DNA from: Paraburkholderia sediminicola
GTDB lineage: Bacteria; Pseudomonadota; Gammaproteobacteria; Burkholderiales; Burkholderiaceae
Direction: 5' to 3'
DNA length: 64,000 nt
Assembly (NCBI RefSeq): GCF_902859805.1
Contig: NZ_CADIKC010000001.1
Span: 806,001-870,000, forward strand
A program made the translations under genes and the position numbers. Below the pieces are notes generated by a model. That model worked only from the letters and a program-made list of their open reading frames with translations, was not told where the DNA came from and searched no databases. Shown here one piece after another: positions 1-9,788 of this stretch (within the stretch, counting starts at the first letter, position 1; each line of letters opens with the position of its first letter).

Positions 1-1
1 T

Positions 2-481
2 GTTGCGCTATCGATCGTCGGCTGTGATCGCACGCCGGAGAACGCTTATTTCGTTGCCAAAGTTGCGCAGGAAGAGGTGATCGAAGCGGCGGGCGTGCCG
101 TACACGATCGTGCGCGCGACTCAGTTCATGGAGTTCATCGGCGGGATCGCGGATTACAGCACGGTCGACGGCGCGGTGCGCATCAGCGACGGCCTGTTTC
201 AGCCGATCGCCGCCGACGACGTCGCGGCGAGCCTCGCGCAGATCGCACTCGCAGCACCATTGAATGGCACGGTCGATATCGCCGGACCCGACCGTGCGCC
301 CTTCGCGGAGATCGTTACCCGCTATCTGAAATCGGTAGGCGACGCACGCCCGGTGGTGACGGATCGCGATGCGCCGTACTACGGCGGCCGTGTCGAGGAA
401 CAATCACTCGTGCCGCTGGGCGATGCGCGGATCGGCCGCATCGGTCTCGATGCGTGGCTGGCGCAGGCTAAAAAGGGGTGA
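2..481 (+). CDS. NAD(P)-binding SDR/NmrA-like protein, C-terminal part
   Basis: The reading frame is open from the first bases of the window, so the N-terminal Rossmann half (GxxGxxG) lies outside. About 159 residues remain. The visible part has the features of atypical short-chain dehydrogenases of the NmrA type: a 'YFVAKVAQEEVIEAAGVP' helix followed by 'YTIVRATQFMEF', then a C-terminal substrate-binding part ending 'LDAWLAQAKKG'. Such proteins bind NAD(P)(H) and act as reductases, epimerases or redox sensors; the substrate cannot be read here. It runs convergently into the minus-strand regulator gene, with a 24-bp gap. Family assignment is fairly secure, specific function is not. Confidence 0.75.
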   Translation, partial: VALSIVGCDRTPENAYFVAKVAQEEVIEAAGVPYTIVRATQFMEFIGGIADYSTVDGAVRISDGLFQPIAADDVAASLAQIALAAPLNGTVDIAGPDRAPFAEIVTRYLKSVGDARPVVTDRDAPYYGGRVEEQSLVPLGDARIGRIGLDAWLAQAKKG

Positions 482-505
482 TCGCAATACGAACTGCGCC
501 CAGCC

Positions 506-1861
506 TCAACTATCGCTGTCTTCTTCGTCGTGCTCGTCGGCGCCGTTTCTGCCCGCCGACGGCACATTGCGATTGCGAAAATCCTTCGAATGCAGGCCGT
601 GCTTCTTGAGCAGCATTTGCAGATGTGAGCGGTTCATATCGATGCGCCGCGCCAGTTCCGCAACGGTGCCGCTCACTTCACGCAGGCCACGTTCGAGGAA
701 GGCCTTTTCTGCATCGTCGCTCGCGGCGCGCTTCGCGTCGCTCAGCGACATCAGATTCGCCACGCTGATGGGCTCCTGTCCCGTCGCAGTGGTCACATTA
801 GACGAAGCCGCGGCTGATCCGGGCGCGGCAGGCCGCATATCCACCGGCAGATGATCGACATCCGCCATGTCGCCTGCGAGGCAAGACACGCGATACATCA
901 CGTTGCGCAGTTCACGAATATTGCCCGGGTATGCATAGTTCAGCAGAAAGTCTCGCAGACGCGGCGTCAATCTGACAGGCCTGCGCTTTAGCGTCCCGGC
1001 GGCTTCATCGCCGAACCACGCAATCAGCAGCGGTATCTCATCGCGCCTCTCGCGCAGCGGCGGCAACGTCACATGAATTACGCTGAGACGGTAGAACAGG
1101 TCCTCGCGGAACTTGCCCTCTTCGCTGAGCTGCCGCAGATTGCGATTGGTCGCCGCGACAATGCGCGTATCGACAGCAATCGTTTCATCCGAGCCCACGC
1201 GCTGGATCTCGTGCGCTTCCAGCACGCGCAGCAGCTTCACCTGACCGGCCAGCGGCAACTCGCCGATTTCGTCGAGAAAGATCGTGCCGGTATGCGCGCT
1301 TTCGAATTTGCCCTTGCGGTCATTCGAAGCGCCCGTGAACGCGCCTTTGCGATGACCGAACAATTCCGACTCCAGCAGATTGTCCGGAATCGCGCCGCAA
1401 TTCACGGAGATAAACGGTTTGTCCGAGCGCGAACCGTTCGCGTGAATCACCTTTGCCATCAGTTCCTTGCCGGTACCGCTTTCACCGTCGATCAACACCG
1501 GCAAATCGGTGGGCGCCGCCTTCTCGGCGATTTCGAGCGATTCGAGCAAACGCGGATTGTCGCCGAACGTCCCTTCGAAAATGAAACTGCGCTCGATCAA
1601 CGCCTTTCTGCGCGCGCCGCGCGATTGATCGGCAGAAGCAGCAGGCTCAGCAGCCGTTGCGGCCTGCACGAAGCGCTCCTTGTGCGAGAGCTGCATGACC
1701 TCGTCGCGCAACGAGGTGGCCTGCCGGAGCAGCTTGTCGATATCGGCGCGCTCGAGCCGGGACGACCAACGCAGCGTCGAGCGCAATATCTCGATGCGTT
1801 CGATCAAGCCCGCGTATGAAATCGCCGGGCTCAGTTCTTCTACCTGGTCGAGTATCTTCAT
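506..1861 (-). CDS. Sigma-54 enhancer-binding transcriptional activator (AAA+ and Fis HTH, no receiver)
   Basis: This 451-residue protein drives open-complex formation by sigma-54 RNA polymerase. Visible motifs are Walker A GESGTGKE (about 127-134), the sigma-54-contacting GAFTGA loop (174-179), Walker B IFLDEIG (195-201) and a Fis-type HTH near 403-427 (VAELARRIDMNRSHL). The first 90 residues are not a response-regulator receiver and carry no obvious GAF or PAS pattern, so the input signal is unknown. The acidic C-terminal tail (DEHDEEDSDS) is unusual. The start is ATG at 1861, with a GTG directly before it at 1864; either way it overlaps the stop of the ABC exporter gene, so it is translationally coupled as last gene of the export operon. 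It is the natural activator of the two -24/-12 promoters in front of the peptide genes at 12028 and 18223 (inference). Confidence 0.93.
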   Translation of the reverse strand: MKILDQVEELSPAISYAGLIERIEILRSTLRWSSRLERADIDKLLRQATSLRDEVMQLSHKERFVQAATAAEPAASADQSRGARRKALIERSFIFEGTFGDNPRLLESLEIAEKAAPTDLPVLIDGESGTGKELMAKVIHANGSRSDKPFISVNCGAIPDNLLESELFGHRKGAFTGASNDRKGKFESAHTGTIFLDEIGELPLAGQVKLLRVLEAHEIQRVGSDETIAVDTRIVAATNRNLRQLSEEGKFREDLFYRLSVIHVTLPPLRERRDEIPLLIAWFGDEAAGTLKRRPVRLTPRLRDFLLNYAYPGNIRELRNVMYRVSCLAGDMADVDHLPVDMRPAAPGSAAASSNVTTATGQEPISVANLMSLSDAKRAASDDAEKAFLERGLREVSGTVAELARRIDMNRSHLQMLLKKHGLHSKDFRNRNVPSAGRNGADEHDEEDSDS

Positions 1862-4800
1862 CACGCACTCAGCTGTTTCTGGACCAGCTGGTAATACATA
1901 CCGCCGCGCTGGATCAGTTCATCGTGACGGCCCTGTTCGACAATCGCCCCTTCGTACAGCACCAGAATCTTGTCCGCACGCATGATAGTACTGAGCCGAT
2001 GCGCAATGATCACCGCCGTTCGACCCTTCAGAATATCGTGCATATTGCCAAGGATATTGCTTTCCGACTGCGAGTCCAACGCAGAGGTCGCCTCGTCGAA
2101 CACCAGCAGACGCGGATCGTGATACAACGCCCGCGCAATGCACAGCCGCTGGATCTGCCCACCAGATAGACCTATGCCACGTTCGCCGACAATCTGTTCA
2201 TAGCCGAGCGGCATCTTGCTGATAAACGCGTGCGCATCGGCCATTTTCGCGACTTCCTCGATGCGGCGCCGTTCGGGCGCGTCGTCGCCGCTGGCAATGT
2301 TTTCGGCAATCGTGCCGGAGAACAGCAGATTGCTCTGCATCACGTAGCCAATCTGCGCACGGTAATAGGCTTTATCGACCACGCCGAGGTCGTAACCGTC
2401 GATGGTCATCTTGCCCTCGGTCGGCGCGTAGAAGCCGACCAGCAATTTGGCGAGCGTCGTCTTGCCGGAACCGCTGCGACCCACAATCGCCACCAGTTCG
2501 CCGGGCTTGATGTCGAAGCTGATGTTTTCCAGCACATATGCTGAGTCGTCCTCGCCGTAGCGGAAATACACGCCACTAAGACTGATTTCACCTTGCAGCT
2601 CCGGCAGCATCACGCGCGAAGGCAAATCCTCTGGCTTCTGTTCCGGCTCGATATCGAGCACGTCGCCGAGGCGCTCCATCGCCACGCCCGCATCGTTCAA
2701 CATGCTCCACAAACCGACCAGGCCCATCAGCGGCCCCAGCACGCTGCCCATAAATGCATTGAACGCAATCAGCTGACCGATGGTCATTTCGCGTGCCAGC
2801 ACCAGATTCGCGCCGACCCAGAGGATGGCGATCGTTGTCGCCGCGTTCAGCAACTGGCTGCCTAGCCCAATGAGAATATTGAAGGCGTGCGCCCGGTATT
2901 GCACTTCGAGCGCCTTCGCGTACTTTTTCTCCCAGCGCAACCGCACCGGCCGCTCGATGCCCATACCCTTGATGGTTTCGACACCGGCGAGCGCTTCCAT
3001 CAGAAATGACTTCGACTCGGTCGAGGCCGTGAACACCTCACGCGCATAGTTCTTGATCTTCGGCGTGGCCAGTGCGGTCAACGCCATGATGGGTATCACG
3101 AACGCGATCAGTACCAGCGTCATCTTCACGTTGTAGACAAACATGATCGTGAAGTAGATGAACACCATTAACAGATTCAACGCGGTGGTCACCGTGGATT
3201 CGGTGAGGAAGGCGCGAATCGTCTGGTTCTCCTGGAAGCGCGCGAAGATATCGCCGGTCTTCCGCTTCGCAAAAAACGAAAACGGTAGCGACATGGTGTG
3301 CCTGAAGAACTGCGACATCATCGCGAAGTCCATGTTGCGCACCATGAAATTCGCCAGATAGGCGCGAATCGACGACATCAATTGCGAAAACACGTTGGCG
3401 ATAATCAGGCCACCAATCAGCAGATGCAGCAGGCTGACGTTCTGATGCACGATCACGCCGTCGAGAATGTTCTGGATGATCAGCGGCGGAATCACGCCGA
3501 GTACCTGAATCACGAACGTGGCAAGAAACAGGTGGCCGAGAATCTTCTTGTACGGCCGGAGGTAGCCAACGAAACGTATCCACGGCGAGCGCGCGGCCGA
3601 CATCTGCAGGAGATTCGGGCCACCGGTAAAGAGCAGACACGTGCCACTCCAGCCGCGCTCGAAATCTTCAACCGTCATTTTCCGGAAACCGAGTGCCGGG
3701 TCGGCGACCCACACGTAGTCCTTCGAGAGTCCGTACACCACCACATAGTGGTAGCCCTCCCAATGCACAATGAAGGGCAGATCGAAACCGCGCAACGAAT
3801 CAAATGTGCATTGCACGCCGCGCGCGGTGAAGCCGAGCGATTCACCGGCGCGCGCGAGACTGTCGAGCGTGGCACCTTGTGTCGTGACGTTGGCGAGTTC
3901 GCGCAGTTTGCCAAGCGTCATCGGGATGCTGTAGTGGCGGCAGACCATGGCGAGACACGCGGCGCCGCAGTCCATCTCCTCAGCCTGTTCGACTAGCGCA
4001 AAACGCTTGATGACCTTTTCGCCGAACTCGGGTTTGGTCTGTAAGTCGAGCATCAAAGGCAATTTGCGTCGCTGCTCGAGACGCTTTTGCCGTTGCAATT
4101 CGCGGTCGCCGTAACGAATCCGCTCATCCAGGACTTCGCGCAGCTTCGGATTGCGCTCCAGAATGAAGTGGACGGTTCGCTCCGGAATCACCAGCAGCCG
4201 CGTATCGGTCGTCGCCACCACCGACGCCATTTGCTCCTGCCGCATCAAACACGCTTTTTCGCCGAAGATTTCGCCTTCGCCCAGGGTTGCAAGCGTGTAG
4301 TCGTGGCCTTCCTCGTGACGGACGATGCGCACGGCACCTTGCCGCACCACATAGAGCCGCCGATCGTCGCGCCCATCCTGCTTGAGAATTTCCTTGCCCT
4401 CGGCCACCCGCTTCACGCCGACGCTGCGCACATATTCTTCGAGTTCCGCCTTATTGAGCTTGCCGCGCAGATCGAACAGCTGCGCGACGAAACCGCCGGC
4501 CGAGTTGATCGCTACATAGCTCGCGACGAATGCCAACGCGGCCTGATTGGCGGCTATAACCGGCTCGATCGCAGCACGAGGAATGAACAGCAGCTCGGTC
4601 TTCGCCGACGCCCGTACCGACGCCTCATGCACATACGCGCGCAACATCGCAATGTCGGCGAAAATCTCGCCGCTTTTGCGCACGCCCATGCTGGTTTCCT
4701 TGCCATGCTCCTCGATGAAGATACGTACCGAACCCGAGCGAACCACGTAAAGACCGTCAGCCGTCTCGCCCGCCGAACACACCGTTTCGCCGAACGAATA

Positions 4801-4917
4801 GAAGCGTGCCTGCGCATATTCGGCGAGACGCTCGATCTCGTCGCGCGAAAACGGCGAGAGGATTTCCACCGAGGTGAGAAACTCGGCAGCGGAGGGCGCG
4901 GTCTGGGGTGCATCCAT
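1861..4917 (-). CDS. Peptidase-containing ABC exporter (C39) with two N-terminal cyclic-nucleotide-binding domains
   Basis: This 1018-residue inner-membrane protein should cleave double-glycine leaders and export the mature peptides. Domain order: cNMP-binding domain 1 (about 20-125), cNMP-binding domain 2 (about 160-275), C39 cysteine peptidase (about 300-435), six-helix exporter domain (about 450-740), then nucleotide-binding domain. In the peptidase the oxyanion Gln311, catalytic Cys317 (in MDCGAACLAM), His390 (YHYVVV) and Asp406 (VADPA) are all present, so it looks active. The NBD has GRSGSGKTT, LSGGQ and LLVFDEATSALD. Exporters of this class normally lack the cNMP modules; their presence suggests gating by a nucleotide second messenger. 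The SD before the ATG at 4917 is weak. It lies 22 bp after the PPIase gene and overlaps the regulator gene. Confidence 0.95.
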   Translation of the reverse strand: MDAPQTAPSAAEFLTSVEILSPFSRDEIERLAEYAQARFYSFGETVCSAGETADGLYVVRSGSVRIFIEEHGKETSMGVRKSGEIFADIAMLRAYVHEASVRASAKTELLFIPRAAIEPVIAANQAALAFVASYVAINSAGGFVAQLFDLRGKLNKAELEEYVRSVGVKRVAEGKEILKQDGRDDRRLYVVRQGAVRIVRHEEGHDYTLATLGEGEIFGEKACLMRQEQMASVVATTDTRLLVIPERTVHFILERNPKLREVLDERIRYGDRELQRQKRLEQRRKLPLMLDLQTKPEFGEKVIKRFALVEQAEEMDCGAACLAMVCRHYSIPMTLGKLRELANVTTQGATLDSLARAGESLGFTARGVQCTFDSLRGFDLPFIVHWEGYHYVVVYGLSKDYVWVADPALGFRKMTVEDFERGWSGTCLLFTGGPNLLQMSAARSPWIRFVGYLRPYKKILGHLFLATFVIQVLGVIPPLIIQNILDGVIVHQNVSLLHLLIGGLIIANVFSQLMSSIRAYLANFMVRNMDFAMMSQFFRHTMSLPFSFFAKRKTGDIFARFQENQTIRAFLTESTVTTALNLLMVFIYFTIMFVYNVKMTLVLIAFVIPIMALTALATPKIKNYAREVFTASTESKSFLMEALAGVETIKGMGIERPVRLRWEKKYAKALEVQYRAHAFNILIGLGSQLLNAATTIAILWVGANLVLAREMTIGQLIAFNAFMGSVLGPLMGLVGLWSMLNDAGVAMERLGDVLDIEPEQKPEDLPSRVMLPELQGEISLSGVYFRYGEDDSAYVLENISFDIKPGELVAIVGRSGSGKTTLAKLLVGFYAPTEGKMTIDGYDLGVVDKAYYRAQIGYVMQSNLLFSGTIAENIASGDDAPERRRIEEVAKMADAHAFISKMPLGYEQIVGERGIGLSGGQIQRLCIARALYHDPRLLVFDEATSALDSQSESNILGNMHDILKGRTAVIIAHRLSTIMRADKILVLYEGAIVEQGRHDELIQRGGMYYQLVQKQLSA

Positions 4918-4939
4918 GGGCGTGCGGATCTCGGTTCGG

Positions 4940-5692
4940 CTAGCGTGCTTCGATCACATGTTCCTGCGAGCGGGCAATCAGCCAGCTCTCACGGAGCAGG
5001 CGTCTCACCTCAGAGGCGACATCCGCATCGAGCGTCGCCGGATATTTCGCCGTTACGGCGAAAATCTCGAAGCAGGAGCGATCCGCCGACGGAAACGGCC
5101 CAAGCAGGTCGCCCACTGCTGCGTTGAAAATCTTCGCCTCGATGTCCGGCTTCAGCGAACCCCGCAGCACTTTGCCGATCACGCCGCCGCCTTCGCGCGT
5201 ATCCGCGATCGAATGCTCGCGGGCCATGTCGGCGAAACTGTCGGGATCGTCGTGCAGGTACGAGATCATTTCCTTTGCCTTGCCTTCGCTGTCGAGCACG
5301 ATATGGCTCACCTCGATCGCGTCGAACTTCGGCGAATTCAGCGCGAAATAATCCTTGATCGCCGCCTCGTTGCCGACCACGTCGAGCATCTTCTCCTGAT
5401 ACAAACCGTCGGTAATGAAGGCCTCGAACTCGTCGAGACTCACGCCGAGCGCATCGAGGTACTGATTCATATCCGTCGCGCGATGCAAGCCGCGCACGCG
5501 GCGGAACTGATCGGCGCGTTGCTGGATTTCGTCGGCGGTAACGGCAATGCCCTGCTTCCTGGCGGCGTGCACCGTGAGCTTGTCGCGCACGATCTGCTCG
5601 ATCAGGCTATCGAACTGGCCGGTCAGTTTCAGAAGACGAATGAACTCGGAAACGTCCACGACTTCGTCATCGATTCGCACTATCGCGGTCAT
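4940..5692 (-). CDS. Parvulin-type (PpiC/SurA-like) peptidyl-prolyl isomerase
   Basis: The 250-residue product has an N-terminal SurA-like helical region and a parvulin domain at roughly 120-215 (VSHIVLDSEGKAKEM, then FADMAREHS, GGGVIGKV and LGPFPS). Parvulins isomerise Xaa-Pro bonds and assist folding. There is no signal peptide or lipobox, so it probably works in the cytoplasm on substrate peptides, or reaches the periplasm only with the exporter. PpiC-type isomerases are known companions of C39-type bacteriocin exporters in cyanobacterial clusters, which fits this position between HlyD and the exporter. It starts at ATG 5692 with SD AAAGGAG and is 37 bp after the HlyD gene. Confidence 0.85.
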   Translation of the reverse strand: MTAIVRIDDEVVDVSEFIRLLKLTGQFDSLIEQIVRDKLTVHAARKQGIAVTADEIQQRADQFRRVRGLHRATDMNQYLDALGVSLDEFEAFITDGLYQEKMLDVVGNEAAIKDYFALNSPKFDAIEVSHIVLDSEGKAKEMISYLHDDPDSFADMAREHSIADTREGGGVIGKVLRGSLKPDIEAKIFNAAVGDLLGPFPSADRSCFEIFAVTAKYPATLDADVASEVRRLLRESWLIARSQEHVIEAR

Positions 5693-5729
5693 GTCATCCG
5701 CTCCTTTAATTGACGTGTGATCGGCGCGC

Positions 5730-7103
5730 TCATCCCGCCACCTGTCTGAATGGATCGAGCCCCAGATCGATCAGGCGCCGTTCGCGCACCACGATCTCCG
5801 CGCTCGCCGTCATGCCGTAGCGCAGCGGATAGCGGGTGTCGGCGATCTGGTAGTAGTTCTTGTCGAGCGTGACGCGGCCTTCGTACACCGGCTGCTTGTC
5901 CTGCAAGGACGGTTTGGTGGCCGGCGAAATATAGGCGAGCGTGCCGTTGATCAGCCCGTAGCGCTGATATGGGAACGCGTTGAATTTCAGCTTCACGGGC
6001 TGGCCCTCGTGCAGAAAAGCACGATCGTGTTCGGCGATTTCGATCTTCAGCACGGGCTTCGCATCTTTAGGCGCGATGCCGCCGAGCGGCGCGTTCGCCT
6101 GGATCTTGTCGCCCCGCTGCGTGGAGGTCACGTCGGTGATGACGCCGGAGACCGGTGCGAGGATCAGCAGGAAGTTGTCTTTGTCGATGTTCTCGAAGCG
6201 GATGCGCGCAGCGGCCTCGGACACGAGGCGCGCGGTCTGAAGTTGCAGGCGCAGTTTGTCTTCAGCGTCTGTGATGTCGCGGATTGCCGAGTCGTACTGG
6301 AGTTGCAGGTCGGTGGTCTGCTGTCCGCTGGTTTCGAGTTGCGCATTGGCCTGCGCGTATTCGTGGCTCAGGCGGAAATCCAGTTCCGCGAGTTTCGATT
6401 GTGCGACGCGGTAGGCGTTATCCGCTTCCATTGCGGCGGTTCGCTTCTGCTCCACCTGCAATTCGGCGATGCCGCCGCCACCCGGTTGTGCGAAGAGCCG
6501 CGAGTAACGATCCAGTTCCTGACGCGCCGCTTCACGCGTGCGGCGCGCGTTGTCGAGCACGCTGCGCGCTTCGTCGAGTTCGGCCTTCTGACCCTCGGCG
6601 AGCTTGGTCGTGCCTTCGGAGATGCGGTTTTCGTGCTGATGGGCTTCCACTTCCATCTGCGCCTTCAGCGCGGCCGCCTTGCGCTCCATCAGCGCCTTCT
6701 TCTCCGGAAACTGCTTCCAGTCGCGCTCGGCGTCTTCGAGTTTGAGCTGCGCCTGCAGCGCGTTACTCGCTGCCTCGATCGCGCCACGTGCATTCAGCCG
6801 CGCCAGCACGTCGCCTTTCGATACCGGCTGCCCCTCGGCGATGTACAGATCGGCGAGCTCGCCGTCGATCGGGGCATAGATGCGGCGCACCTCGGATTCC
6901 GGCGAGAGCGTGCCTTGCGCGCTGACGATCACATCCGCGCGCCCCACGAACGACCACAGCAAGCCGGCCACCACCAGCGCGACCATCGCCCAGATCAGCG
7001 CGCGAGCAATCCGCACCGGCTCGGCGGTCAGAATCGCGATGCCTTCGACGCTGTGATCCTCCAGCGCTTCCGACAACGGTCTAGGGTGATTGTCGCGCTT
7101 CAC
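5730..7103 (-). CDS. HlyD-family periplasmic adaptor (membrane fusion protein)
   Basis: This 457-residue protein should bridge the C39 ABC exporter and the NodT-type outer-membrane factor in a type I secretion channel. It has a cytoplasmic N-terminal stretch, one membrane helix (about 34-54, IWAMVALVVAGLLW), a biotinyl-lipoyl half motif, a long coiled-coil hairpin (about 110-300, Glu/Ala/Gln/Arg rich), the second lipoyl half and a beta-barrel domain ending 'LRYGMTASAEIVVRERR', typical of the family. The start is GTG 7103 preceded by GGAGG. It overlaps the end of the FHA gene by 23 bp, so the two are translationally coupled. Confidence 0.94.
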   Translation of the reverse strand: MKRDNHPRPLSEALEDHSVEGIAILTAEPVRIARALIWAMVALVVAGLLWSFVGRADVIVSAQGTLSPESEVRRIYAPIDGELADLYIAEGQPVSKGDVLARLNARGAIEAASNALQAQLKLEDAERDWKQFPEKKALMERKAAALKAQMEVEAHQHENRISEGTTKLAEGQKAELDEARSVLDNARRTREAARQELDRYSRLFAQPGGGGIAELQVEQKRTAAMEADNAYRVAQSKLAELDFRLSHEYAQANAQLETSGQQTTDLQLQYDSAIRDITDAEDKLRLQLQTARLVSEAAARIRFENIDKDNFLLILAPVSGVITDVTSTQRGDKIQANAPLGGIAPKDAKPVLKIEIAEHDRAFLHEGQPVKLKFNAFPYQRYGLINGTLAYISPATKPSLQDKQPVYEGRVTLDKNYYQIADTRYPLRYGMTASAEIVVRERRLIDLGLDPFRQVAG

Positions 7104-9699
7104 TCTGCTCGCCTCCGATCAACGCCAGCTTCGCCTTCAATAGCCCCGGGTCCAGCACCATGCGCAACTCGGTCAGCGAGCGGCGCTGCAAATCCGCCTC
7201 GGCCTGGATATCCGTGAGCAGGCGATCGAAGTCGGCGGGATGATCCGCCTTCAATTGCGTGTAGATGCGCATGCCTTGTTGCGCGGCGGACTGTGCATCG
7301 GAGAGCAGACGCGCCTCACTGCGAAAGCCGGGCGAAATTCCCGCTTCCAGCCGCTGCGTGCCGCCGATGGGGCCGCTCGCCCGATATTGTTTCCACAGGC
7401 TTTGCGCACGCAGCATCAAGTCCTGGGCGCGCGCCAGCGCTTTGTCGTGCAACGCGGCGACGTCTTTCTGGATCGATTGCGCGAACCACACATCCGCCAC
7501 CGGATCGAGACTGGCGTAGAACGACAACAGGCGCTCGTCATAATCCTTGCCGCCGCGCGTTTTCTGCAAGTCGGCGAACTGGTCCAGCTGCGCTTTCTTG
7601 TGCGCCAGCTCCGAGGCGATCACTTCGGACCACGGCCCCGCCGGCATGGCCTGCAAATCCGCCAGCGCCTGCTGGGTATCGCCGCGCTGCCAGGCAGCGC
7701 TCGCCGCGTCGTGACGCTGGATTACGTCCGCGGACGGTAGACGGCTCGCGGACAGTTGCTGAAACTGCGCCTGAAACGGCGGGGTGCTGAAACGCACCGT
7801 CTTCAGCAACGCTAGCAATGGCGTCAGTTGCCGGCTGAGCGCCGCGTTCAGCACATCGGTGTAGTGGCGCAAATCCTCCCGCACGCGATCGAGGCCGGCG
7901 AGGCGCGGATAGCGCTGCGCGTAATCATCGAGGACGGCGGGCAGCGCGTCGGGTTTGTCGCGCGCCAGTTCGGTGCGAATGGTGCCGTTCAGGCGATCGA
8001 TGGCGGCGAGATAGACCGAGTCGTCGCTTTCCAGCTTGCGCAGATGGCTCAGCGCCTGCGCGTACGGCTCCGCAAAAATGGGCACGTATGAGGCGATGCG
8101 GTCGAGTGCGCGCTGATGGCTCCTGGCGTCGTCGTCCCAACGTTGCAGCAGGCCGCTGATGGTCGCCTCGTCGGCGTACATGCGGATGGGCGCGTCCACC
8201 CCACCGCGTCCGGCCACGAAGCGTTCCAGGTCGCCCACCCATTGCAATTCGCCGACCAGAGAGCTGGCGTCCGCATTGTTCGCGCTCAACGCTCTCATCT
8301 CCTTGAGCAGTGTGTCGGCCTGGTCGAACTGCGCTTTTTGCAGCGTATTCAGCCAGTCCGGGAGTTTTGCCTTCAGTAGCGCCTCGCTCGCCAACGCACT
8401 CACTTTCGTGTCGGCGGGGTGCTTCTCCAGATAGCCGTTTGCCGCCGACACCGCGCTCGTGTAGTCGCCGCTCGCCAGCAGATTTTTCAACTCGCGCTCC
8501 GACGAGCCGCGCAAGTAGAGCGTCAGCGCAATCGCCACCAGCATGGCGAAGGCCGCGCCACTCCACCACACGGCGCGGCGCGACATGGCGTGATCGCCAC
8601 CTGCAAAGGCCTTGCTGAGCTCTCCCGCGAGCAGACGCCAACGCCGCCCCTTTGCTGCGTTCGTGCCATGGGCGCCGTTTGCGCCTTGCTTGTCATGCGT
8701 GCCGTTTGCTCTGCTTTTGCCGTTCGTGCTGCTCGTGCCGTTCGCGCCAGTCGTACCGCTTGCGCTGCCTGTCACCGTGTCGCGCTTCGCGTGCGCAGAT
8801 GCGGCCTGCGCTGCTTCGTTGACTTCGTCTTCGCGTTGTAGCCCCGGGTCCACGCAAAAGATATCGAGGAACGAATGCGCGGCGCCAACGAACGTGGTCT
8901 TGTCGGTATCGGCAGCCTCGTCGCTAGCGGGATTGAGGAATAGCTGGGTCACGGTCGGCTCGACTTCAGGGGGTTTCTGCAGCGTCACCCTGTAGACGAA
9001 GTGGTCGCCGCCAAATGCAAGGAGGTCCCCCTCCACAAGCGGCACCGCGGTTTCATCAAGCCGCTTTCCGCCGACAAATGTGCCGTTGGTGCTGCCCAGA
9101 TCTTCGAGGTAGAGCTCACCGCCCTTCAGAAAGATGTGGGCATGACGCCGCGAGATGTAGTTGACCTGATGCGGATAGCGATCCTTGTAGCGCGAGAAAA
9201 CCTCGTCCGCCTTGCTGATGAGAAAGGGGAACGCCTGCACGTCGATCGGTTGAAGTTCGAGGTCGTCGCGCTGCGGCACCAGCAGCAGGCCGGGCGTGGG
9301 CGTCGCACGCGCGACGACGATCCGCGCGCGCGGCTCGATACTCACGCGATAGCAGAGCTCGCCGCCGAAGCACAATTCGTCGCCGGCACGCAGCCGTGCG
9401 GGGGCTTGACGCACCGCATTGCCGTTAAGCGTCGTGCCGTTCTTGCTGCCAAGGTCGGCGACATAGACCGCGCCGTGCTCCGTGAAAACCCGCGCATGAC
9501 GGCGCGACAGGCGGTTAATGCGTTCGGCGGGATAGTCGGAGAATGGCGCTTCGCTCCGGCCGATCGCGAACAGGTTGTCGACGATCCGGATCGCGTCGAG
9601 TGCAGGACGCAGCGTGGACGCGACCGGCGACAACACCACGTCGAACGCGGAGTCCTGTGTCGCACGCATCTCAGCAATCGGAGCTTCGCCGGTAGCCAT
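7081..9699 (-). CDS. Membrane protein with two FHA domains
   Basis: The 872-residue protein begins the export operon. FHA domain 1 (about 45-100) shows AIGRSE, the RLSRRHAR core and SKNGT; FHA domain 2 (about 165-225) shows YISRRHAH and STNGTF. FHA modules bind phosphothreonine, so the Hanks-type kinase at 15693-17897 is the obvious partner (inference). A low-complexity linker (about 318-356) repeats Asn-Gly with Ala, Thr and Ser, then comes one membrane helix (about 378-396, SGAAFAMLVAIALTLYL) and a long alpha-helical C-terminal region of about 470 residues with no recognised family, probably periplasmic. The SD before ATG 9699 is poor. In this topology the cytoplasmic FHA domains could transmit phosphorylation state to the envelope. 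Confidence 0.88.
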   Translation of the reverse strand: MATGEAPIAEMRATQDSAFDVVLSPVASTLRPALDAIRIVDNLFAIGRSEAPFSDYPAERINRLSRRHARVFTEHGAVYVADLGSKNGTTLNGNAVRQAPARLRAGDELCFGGELCYRVSIEPRARIVVARATPTPGLLLVPQRDDLELQPIDVQAFPFLISKADEVFSRYKDRYPHQVNYISRRHAHIFLKGGELYLEDLGSTNGTFVGGKRLDETAVPLVEGDLLAFGGDHFVYRVTLQKPPEVEPTVTQLFLNPASDEAADTDKTTFVGAAHSFLDIFCVDPGLQREDEVNEAAQAASAHAKRDTVTGSASGTTGANGTSSTNGKSRANGTHDKQGANGAHGTNAAKGRRWRLLAGELSKAFAGGDHAMSRRAVWWSGAAFAMLVAIALTLYLRGSSERELKNLLASGDYTSAVSAANGYLEKHPADTKVSALASEALLKAKLPDWLNTLQKAQFDQADTLLKEMRALSANNADASSLVGELQWVGDLERFVAGRGGVDAPIRMYADEATISGLLQRWDDDARSHQRALDRIASYVPIFAEPYAQALSHLRKLESDDSVYLAAIDRLNGTIRTELARDKPDALPAVLDDYAQRYPRLAGLDRVREDLRHYTDVLNAALSRQLTPLLALLKTVRFSTPPFQAQFQQLSASRLPSADVIQRHDAASAAWQRGDTQQALADLQAMPAGPWSEVIASELAHKKAQLDQFADLQKTRGGKDYDERLLSFYASLDPVADVWFAQSIQKDVAALHDKALARAQDLMLRAQSLWKQYRASGPIGGTQRLEAGISPGFRSEARLLSDAQSAAQQGMRIYTQLKADHPADFDRLLTDIQAEADLQRRSLTELRMVLDPGLLKAKLALIGGEQSEARQSP

Positions 9700-9788
9700 T
9701 TTATCTGGATCACTAATCGTTTACCCGCTGCGGCGAGAGCGCAACGGGAACGGAAAGAAGAACTACGGCGAATTTCGAATGTTCTGGT

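Noticed and set aside
506..1861. Two-component response regulator (NtrC type)
   Set aside because: The N-terminal 90 residues have no receiver-domain Asp pocket and no histidine kinase gene is adjacent.
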